Of a stretch of DNA of 64,000 bases, positions 56,101 through 64,000 are shown in pieces (within the stretch, counting starts at the first letter, position 1; each line of letters opens with the position of its first letter). The stretch is taken from positions 5,659,501 to 5,723,500 of the forward strand of contig NC_061778.1 in NCBI RefSeq assembly GCF_022458985.1, given 5' to 3'. The position numbers were made by a program, and so were the translations under genes. Origin of the DNA: Mugil cephalus (lineage: Eukaryota > Chordata > Actinopteri > Mugiliformes > Mugilidae). The notes beneath the pieces were generated by a model. That model saw nothing but the letters and a program-made list of their open reading frames with translations. It made no database searches and was not told where the DNA came from.

Positions 56101-56233
56101 AGAATGAGTCACTTTGGGATCAGTTATCGAGTGGTGATTGTGAGGAACAGTTCTGTGTCACTTTTTACACCGTTTCGCAGTGTGTAGTAGTGAGATGTGT
56201 CTGTTATTGTTGCTGATTTCTGTTTAGCAAGAC

Positions 56234-56316
56234 GTCAAGATGGCCGAGTGGTCTAAGGAGCTGCGTTCAGGTCGCAGTCTCACCTGGAGGCGTGGGTTCG
56301 AATCCCACTTCTGACA
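56234..56316 (+). tRNA. tRNA-Leu (anticodon CAG), possibly degenerate
   Basis: 83 bases with the long variable arm of class II tRNAs. A box TGGCCGAGTGG; anticodon stem CTGCG/CGCAG with loop TTCAGGT and anticodon CAG at 56268-56270; B box GGTTCGAATCC; 3' end TCTGAC plus discriminator A. Compared with the usual vertebrate tRNA-Leu(CAG) it has about four substitutions, including A for G at position 5, which leaves an A-C mismatch in the acceptor stem. A TTTT run follows at about 15 bases. It may be functional or a recent pseudogene. Confidence 0.75.
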
Positions 56317-57104
56317 GTTATGTTTGCTTTTGTATAGAGCGAAAAGGTCCCTGATTTATGTCCCCCATGCACCTTACCCCCAAAATACACCAACTGTACA
56401 CACTAACGAGTGGGTTCCCAACATGGGGTAGACCAAAACACTTTTTAACCAGTATTGCGTGTATCTCCCTACATATATAATATGTGTATATAATTAAAAA
56501 AATGTTGATGCAGAATATTAGCAACCTTAGACAATCAGAAGTGGGGTGGGTTTTGGAAAGCATGGTTGAGATCCAGCTGATGCTGCATTTAAGACAACTT
56601 GGGGAAAATGAGCTCTGTTATCTATCTACCTATCTATATGAGTATGTAGTATAACAGAGTGAACTAACAGTGGCGCCGACAGTGTGTTATTGCAGGATGG
56701 ATTTCCTGAGGCGTGGGTCATGACAGCGAAACTGAATGAGTCGTTGAGAGTGAGCTCCTCTGTGTCTCTGCAGTGTGCTGTGAAGACGTTCAGATGGAGG
56801 GAGAGTCCATGATGGGGGGCAGTTTGTACAGTGACCTCCTGTTCCTCCCTGACTCAACCGTCTCCGTGCCCTAAGCCTGTGATGTTGCCAGCCTTCGCGG
56901 ATGAGTTCGTTGCTCCCTTATCAGACCACAGCAGCACGTTCCACAAACTGTGTGTTTAAGTTTGTCGAGCAAGGATAAAACAAGGAAAATGATGACAGAT
57001 ATAAAAGAGTTCAGGTCAGAGGTCAGTCTCAAAATGAAAGCGATGTGTCGTGATATCGCCCTGTTCTAGGAAAGCTGGGTGGGAAGGGTTAAACTGCAGC
57101 CATA
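56317..57104. other. lhfpl6 intron, part 4
   Basis: No exon recognised; a short TATC-like tract at about 56620-56637. Confidence 0.4.
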
Positions 57105-57380
57105 AACCGATCAAGCGTAACATTATGACCGTTATAACAGGAAGTCATAAAACAGCCACAACATTAAACCCACTGAGAGGAGAAGTAAATAAGGCTATCT
57201 TAATATGACAATTCACTGTTCTGCTGGGAAACTTTTGGACCTGGCATTCATTACCATGACCAGACCAGGCAGCCCCACCCTCCAGAAATTACACTCCTTG
57301 ATTGCAGCAAACAAACAAACAAACAAAAAAACATGAAAAAAAGAACAAGGGAGACCTGCACAATATTAGGAAGGTGGTGT
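57105..57380 (+). mobile_element. Tc1-derived elements, overlapping copies (copy 8)
   Basis: Two left-end-like phrases follow each other (57105-57146, AACCGATCAAGCGTAACATT; 57147 on, AAAACAGCCACAACATTAAA). The second continues through CTGCTGGGAAACTTTTGGAC to GGAGACCTGCACAATATTAG. This suggests one copy inserted beside or into an older one. (AAAC)n expansion at 57308-57330. Confidence 0.6.
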
Positions 57381-60356
57381 GTATCACCCAAATTACTTCC
57401 CAGCCTCAGTTTACATTAGTTCAGTGCGAGCAGAGCTTTCAAAAGATCCATTATAAACTTCAGTATCAGTATTCATGGACACGCGTGTCTTCAGAAGCTT
57501 AAAATGCGAGATAAAACTCGGGATCTGCTACACTGATGATGTATCAGAGATGGGCTTTGTGGGACGAAACTGTGAAATTTCGCAGCAGAATTAGCTCTGT
57601 GTCATTATAGGGCTCAAGGAGATGAGGCAGAGAAGTTGGCCTCTGTAATGTCATTTGTCTACAAAGGCTCCCATTGACTGTCAGAGGAGGTCGTCCAGAG
57701 AACGTGCCCTGATTGAATCAATCTGAGTGCCTCTGGCTCTGAGGGGGTTTGTTCCTGTTCGCAAATTACAGCTGAATTGAAGATCATATAGGCCACTGCA
57801 TGTGCAAACTCATTATTCAGGGATGATTTTTTTTTTATTATTATTTTTTTATTTTTTTTTTTTCCCTGAATGTTGATTACTGTAAACCCGCCATGGCAGC
57901 CTCACGCTGACTGAAAAACCTGCCAAAGGCTGTTGAGAGTGTACCACTGGACATTTCAGAGCTAGTCAGCCTGATTGATTGAGCCATAAAGAGTGTGTCC
58001 GTGGGGCTAACAGGACTCGGATAATAGATTAGGAGTCTGTTGAGTGTTGATTAATGTTAGGGGATATAACTTGTGGCCAGCGGTGCTGAAAGATTTATAT
58101 AAACAGGGTCTCGGCGGCGTCATATACGCACAGTGAATTGGGGTGATATAAAGTCAGTGAGGACGAAACCGTTGCAGTCTATCCCCAGGACACGAGCTGA
58201 ATCAAAATAGAATTGTCACAACTCGGTGATGAGAACAAACACGTGTATTAACCGACAGACGATTCAGATTTGAGATTTATCTCGAAGAAAACAACCCCAC
58301 AATTTTTGCTCCTCTGAAAAATTAATTTGATGACAGCGGGAAATAAAATTCCTCTGCATATTTATACAGGACCTTGTCCGGTGTCAAGCCCTGCCCCGCC
58401 CCCCCTGGACTTAGGATGCCTGATTAATATTCAGTGAATTCATTAAGACACAATTGCTGGTGTCTGGGAACATGAGGACTCTTAATGGAGGAGAGGTGGA
58501 GTTCAGCCCTCTGGGTGAGTCCCTACAGAGGACAAAAAAAAATAATAAAAAAAAACCCATCCCCCCCAAACCTGAAGGTCACCACGTCCTTCCTCCGCTA
58601 CCAATCTCATGATCAGAGACACACAGCGGCTGGGAGGAGGTGGTCTGGTGTTGAGATCTTTATTTGCACGTACTCTATTGTTGCCAGCATGCAAAAAATG
58701 TAAAAGTCTGACTCATGGCTCGAATATCCCCGACGGCTTTCGCCCCAAAATTCATCACCCAGGAGGGAGTGTTGTTGTTCCGCGTTGTAATACAGTGTTT
58801 CCTCGTGTAAGCCATAGGAAAATATAAACGAGACCAGACTTCGTAGCCTGCGGACCATCCATCCCTCAAAGTTGTACCCCCTCACCTCCCCCTAACTCCC
58901 GCCCGTCTCCCCCAACTATTAAAATCAATGCTGAGATGAATGAACGGCAGAAACCGGGGGGACACTTCCGGCTGCTCCAGTGGTTCATACATTAGGGAGG
59001 AGGCGAGCTTTTGGTTGCGTCCAGGCAACCCGGTGATGAATCATTCCTCAGGGAAGCACTTACACACTTCAGCCAGTTTAATAAAAAACACCAAAAAACC
59101 TGTCGTGCATGGGAGCCCCACAATAATAAATCACAAGCGATGCATAGAGCCGTGCTGCACAAATCCAGTAGAGTTTGGCTCGGGCTCTCGCGCTCACTGC
59201 CGGACTGTCACTCTCGTGAGTTTCTTTCATCTCGCTGTTAACGCTTTAATGTGCGGTGCAAACGTGAGATGCATCGCCTCCGCTCTCTTATTACAAACTA
59301 CGAGAAGAGAATTAATTCAAAAAGATGTATGCATTTTGTTGTAACTGAGGCACAAACGCGTCTCTGGGGTTTAACATCGCCTCTGGATTGTTAGTCAGTT
59401 TTAAGGTGTTCGTAATTATCATAAAATGCTAAAAAGAAGGTGAATGAAGGTTGAACTCTTCCGCCTGTCCACAGCATACATCTCTGAGAGAAATCTATGC
59501 CATATCCTCAAGCATATCTTCCTTCCGTTTCCTTTTTTTTTTTGCACCACAATGAGGCAGAATGCCTTTGATCATGCACTGTATCTCACTCACCAAGAGG
59601 AGAGGAAAACAGAGCCGGGGCAGAGGAGCTGGAGGTTCCACACAAGGGAATGCAGAGCAGAGGAAGATGAGGTGAAGCGTCATAAAACGAGAGGCAGAAA
59701 AACTCCAGCTACTGCGGCACCCTTGACAGGAAACTAAGCCGCGGAAGCAAGTGTCAAACAAAACAAATTGCTAAACCCCTTTTTGACACTTTGCACGGTC
59801 TCAAAGATCGTCACAACAAGAGTGGAAATTAAGTTGCCACAGACGGAGAGAGCGGCAGGGATGGATCACCAACATCAAGAATGATGTTTCAGCTCACATG
59901 CCAGAATTAATTCATAAATCGTTATTCGCGCCCCCTTTGTCCAATACCGAATGATTTTATGCAGCGTGTTAAGTTTTTGTCACGGAGCCAAAGCCAAAAT
60001 AGACTGCCTCTCAGCAGGGACCGGAGTATTCTCTCAGAAGAGATTGTTTTTTTCTCCTTCTCTCATCCGAGGCGCAGTCATGGCAGACGCACAGGCACGA
60101 ACGTGACAGCGCAAGCCAGTCAACAAACATACTCAGACAGCGCACTTTCATTTAGGGAAGGAGGGAGTACTTCAAAGTTCAGCCTACGGGGTCAGGAGAA
60201 AATATAAAAGAATAAAGAGGAATCTGTGCTGGCGGAGAATGCATTTCGAGATGGAGAGGAACTGATACGGCAACTAGAACGGCAACAATAAATGCATCTG
60301 TAGTCCATTCAAGCTGCAGGTTTGAAAAGGGAAGGAAAAACCTATTTCAGATAATA
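57381..60356. other. lhfpl6 intron, part 5
   Basis: No exon recognised. T-rich tract at 57828-57864. Stretches such as 57560-57800 and 58300-58460 are complex and could be conserved non-coding elements. Confidence 0.35.
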
Positions 60357-60563
60357 ATTATTCTTTTTATTGATCCGTCATGGGGCGATTCTTTCTCTGC
60401 ATTCGCCCCGTCCATCCATTCGCACGTTAGTGTGTACAGTAGGAGCAGTGGGCTGCAGCCTCGGGTGGACCCGTGACCCTTCGACTCGACTGAGATTTGA
60501 ACTCAGATCGCTGGCCTCAGAGTCCAGAGTGCTTTCCGTGTTGTCTAAACGGCGCGCGTGTTA
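60357..60563 (-). mobile_element. tRNA-derived SINE with tRNA-Gln-like head
   Basis: Read on the minus strand, 60555-60480 resembles tRNA-Gln(CTG): AGCACTCTGGACTCTGAGG and then GAGTTCAAATCTCAG (B box), with acceptor and D arms decayed. The body ends in GGATCAATAAAAAG (60375-60362), a LINE-type tail. A tRNA head plus LINE tail is the structure of a SINE. Family name not determined. Confidence 0.6.
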
Positions 60564-63500
60564 ATTAAATTTGTGTGCGAGCGATTTAGTCTTTGCATTT
60601 CAGCAGCAGGAATTACTGAACGGTAATAATATGCATTCCTATAAGCTATTTGTGACAAATCCCTTCATAAAAATCTAAATACGGAGAAGCACTCATGCTA
60701 TGCCGAAATGGCACAAACAGTACGTAAATAATGCCAAGATTGGATATAGCGCATGTATTTCAGGGGGAACTGCTTCAAAGAAAGAGTGTGTTCTTCTCAG
60801 AGTGGATGTGTGTGTGTGTCTAAGATCAGGAGAGGAAAGGTTTAAGGTACCCATTACTGCTGAGTGTAGCATCAATAGGATTAGTGGTACCCGGAGGGCG
60901 CAGATGGCACCGAAATCCTCTGAGGCGTTCCGAAAAGGTCACTCACCCACCCATTCACTGCCACGCGCAGATTCCTCGGGCCGGATTGCGCTCGGGCTTT
61001 TAGTCCCTCATCAATCCTCTAAACGCCCCACTATCATTCTTTTCAAGTGTGGACACGGAGACGGGAACAGAAACGCCTTGAAAATGTCAAACAGCACAGA
61101 GGAGCCGGCAGTGTCGCTGATGAGATGGAGGCGGAGGCTGAATTCAGTGCGTGGCGCTTTAGAGGGAAACAGACTTCATCAGAGCTCTTTTGTTAAGTTG
61201 TGAAATAAGACAGGAAGAGGGAGAAAAAAAGAAAAAAGTGTCATGAAAGGACAGCAATTGTCAAAGAGAGCAAACAACCGGATGTGCGTCTTGAGAATCG
61301 GTTTGAAGGTCAGTTTTGACCTTTTCCTTTGTCACCGCCTCATTCATTTCTCCGTCATGCACGCACTTGTGTACTCGTGTTACACCTGCCGCGCAAGCTG
61401 CAGAAAGGAGACTTGCATTCCTCCTCTGTTGTGTTGCTATACTGCTGTGTCTGTGTATTTCCTGCTAACATACGGATGCAACCTCCCCAGGCGCTGGCTC
61501 CTCCACCAGCACCATATGGCAAGGACCAACAACACCGGCAGCACTCTGCGAGACTGTACCGGCGACGCCATGCTCCGTGCTCGTTCTTCAAGGGATCCAA
61601 TAAAGTACTTAAAAGTGGGTCTTCATGCTGCTCATCGAAAGTCCAAGAAATTCCAACAAAGTTAAGAACCTTGTCTTGGTGACTTGAAGTCTTGATTCAA
61701 ACAATTTAGACTTAACATCGTTTTAAGATGACTTAAGTACAGTGGTGACGCTGTTCCTTTAACCAGTCACATTTCAGGTTTGTATCCTAGGCCTTGTATT
61801 CCTTCTCTCTGGCCTACGGTAGCGTCAGGGTTTTCGTGGGTCACAGACCCGCTCACGTTAATATTCATCTGTCGGGAGCTGCATAGCCAAGAAAAATGAG
61901 AAAAACTGAAAAGTTTGTACATCGTTAAGAATCTTCTGCTTTCCAGCTTACCTAAAAGGCTCGAAGGCCCCAGAGGCCTCATCCTTATGCTACCAAACAG
62001 ACGACAGCTGGCGAACCAATCGCTGAACTACAGGGAGCGGTTCTGATGATGTGACGTAAAGCTCTGTACACAAAGCTACCTCCACTATATGGATCCGCAG
62101 CTCTAATATCTGACCAGTTTTGCTTGATAGTTTCCGAGAATTGTAAATAAAAAACACAACGACGACTATTCAGTAACAGCTCACCGTGCATCAAATGAAA
62201 GCACCAAGCAGCTAAAAAATATTTGATGGAAAGAACCATGTTTGCCAGGAGAGCGGTGCGCTCACCCTGTCGCGTGCACGGAGGATTCATAATGTCACAC
62301 GAGTGAAGGGAAGCTCTGTCAGTCATGCCTTTTACAGCATAGTTGAAATTCTTGCCAGGCCACAGTGGGCAAAGTCGAAAGCTGCGGCCTGGCGGTGGGA
62401 GCAAACCATTTATTCCAAAACACAGAAATTACAAGGTGCAGTGCAGCAGTATTTTTGGTCAGTACATTTGAACGGCTGGACTGTTATTGCAATTCACCTC
62501 GGCAGCACAACGTGTACACTTTCCCATTAGGTCGTCACCTCGGGAGTCGGCCTGCCCCGTGATTGTTTAGCAGGAGCAATAACGTCAACCATCTCCCGTT
62601 GGTAATTTCTGTTTTTTTTGCCCTTTAGTTGATTCTGACAAACAGCTCTGTGCCACTTTTGGTACCAGCAGTGTGAGGGCGAAACCAGCTCGTGGAAGGA
62701 AGTGTGAAACCAGCTCCGCTGCAAATAGATTTACCCAGCCCTGCTGGCCAGACAGGCATGTGGACTATGTGTTATAATGTGACGATGAAACAATTGTACC
62801 CAGCAATCACACTTCGCGCGGTGCTCTCAACTGGAAGCACTCTACCGGGGCCATGGCGCACAAAGGGAAATAAAAGAGTTTATCCCAATTTGCGTTCGCA
62901 ACCTTCCATCTACGAATCAAAAATATCATAACGCTTCACGCTGCGATGTTAGGACAAATTAATTCAACAAGTCCACGTGGGATCCTCCTGCAGAGCTCTA
63001 CGGTTTTCGGGATGAGACGTTTTTAGGCATTATGCAGTGAGAGATACTGGTGTCAAGATCCAGGGAGTGATGAAGTGTCAGCAACACCCCTGACATCTGT
63101 GACTGATTGCAAGTTGTTATGTGCCAGTGATGAATGTGTGAACACGATGAATTTAACACCGCTCCCCAAGGAAGAGGCACCTTCCATTACGAGTCTTATT
63201 GCTGTCTCTTCCTCCTGATGGCTTAATTGATCCTTGTGGGCCAACAAAGAAAGCCCGCCTCCGCCTGTCCCAAATTCACAATGCCTTTCAAGTTTTAGCC
63301 CCTTTTACAACAATTAATTACAAATCTATGAGACACTGAGCCTCCTTGTAATATTGAACGGTTGCCAGACCATAAAGGCGAACGCAGCGTTTTATTGCGT
63401 GCGTTAATTTTCCCTGGTCGTACGTTGTTTTCTCTCAACACAGGAAATGTGGGAATTTGGGCCAGTGTTTCTGATTGGCACATCCTGACGCCAGGGCTTC

Positions 63501-64000
63501 TACTGCTGCGGTGCGTGCTAAACTGAGTGCTTTCATGGATGATTTCAGAGGAGAAATGCAAAGCTTGGAAGAACAGAACCACTCTCTACCCGCAGAGGCT
63601 GACCACAGCATATGCTGCTGCTTATTATTCCCCGTGTCTGCTTGTTTTCCATTGTATTTATAGCGGGGAAAACTTGATTTAGATCTGCTCCATCTGGTGA
63701 TTCGCTGTACGGATGGGTGCCACATCTTACCACCTCCCACCCCCCCACCCCTCTCTGCTTACTGGCTTTTATTTAAAGAAGATGGCAACTGAGATAACAG
63801 GGCGTCGCTACCCTTTCTCCATCTTCCTCCCTGACACCAGCTGCTGCAGAACACTTTATGATGCTGGCTGGCTGGGAAGAGAATGAGGAGAGGGGGGAGA
63901 AGAAACCCTCCCACTTTCTCTGGTGGTATGCAAAGATTCCACAGGCGGCCTCCAGAGCCCCGTTCCTTTCCACAACCATCCCCCCAGCCTCCCATCAACC
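60564..64000. other. lhfpl6 intron, part 6, to window end
   Basis: No exon or RNA gene recognised on either strand. The longest open frame (60700-61203, plus, 167 codons) lacks known motifs and includes a GT microsatellite. The lhfpl6 start-codon exon was looked for (minus strand) and not seen. Confidence 0.4.

Noticed and set aside
58940..59344. 134-codon open frame on the plus strand
   Set aside because: A different overlapping frame is also open, composition is ordinary for the intron, and no motif is recognised.
60700..61203. 167-codon open frame in the lhfpl6 intron
   Set aside because: No known motif, contains a GT microsatellite and has no supporting splice or poly(A) signals. Kept only as an observation in the intron entry.

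Overview
The window looks like nuclear DNA from a teleost fish, probably a percomorph. It has compact vertebrate genes with GT-AG introns, teleost-type repeats (Tc1/mariner, hAT and L2 elements, a tRNA-derived SINE) and gene order matching human chromosome 13q13-q14. There is no bacterial, phage or CRISPR content. I recognise three protein genes: lpar6 (plus strand, one coding exon), nek3 (minus strand, 13 coding exons, complete) and the 3' end of lhfpl6 (minus strand, last two coding exons). There are also two tRNA genes, one intact Tc1-type transposase gene and many decayed mobile elements.

Layout. 1-1.7 kb: no gene seen. 1.7-4.1 kb: a nested pile of DNA transposons. 6.2-8.7 kb: lpar6 with a likely 5' UTR intron and a poly(A) signal. 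8.7-17.0 kb: gene-free. 17.03-18.63 kb: a complete Tc1-like transposon with 212-bp inverted repeats and an uninterrupted transposase. 19.4-25.3 kb: nek3, with a hAT remnant in one intron and a CRE/ETS/YY1-type promoter. 25.5-28.0 kb: two copies of a 281-bp segment, the second running into a tRNA-Lys(TTT) gene and the first stopping 10 bases into that gene; between them lies a promoter-like cluster of four evenly spaced inverted CCAAT boxes. 28-39.4 kb: intergenic, with an L2 LINE end, a hAT-type MITE and Tc1 remnants. 39.5-45.0 kb: lhfpl6 3' UTR, exon 4, a 4.6-kb intron and exon 3. 45.04-64.0 kb: the next upstream lhfpl6 intron, carrying more Tc1 remnants, a tRNA-Leu(CAG)-like gene and a SINE; the lhfpl6 start-codon exon is not in the window.

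The genes do not form a pathway. LPAR6 is a plasma-membrane receptor for lysophosphatidic acid, NEK3 a NIMA-related kinase and LHFPL6 a four-pass membrane protein of unclear function. Their shared location reflects conserved synteny. I found no new multi-gene system. The most unusual items are the tRNA-Lys flank duplication with its CCAAT cluster, the intact Tc1 copy and the nested transposons at 2-4 kb.

All exon borders were read by eye from splice signals, reading phase and recalled family sequence; no search or alignment program was run.
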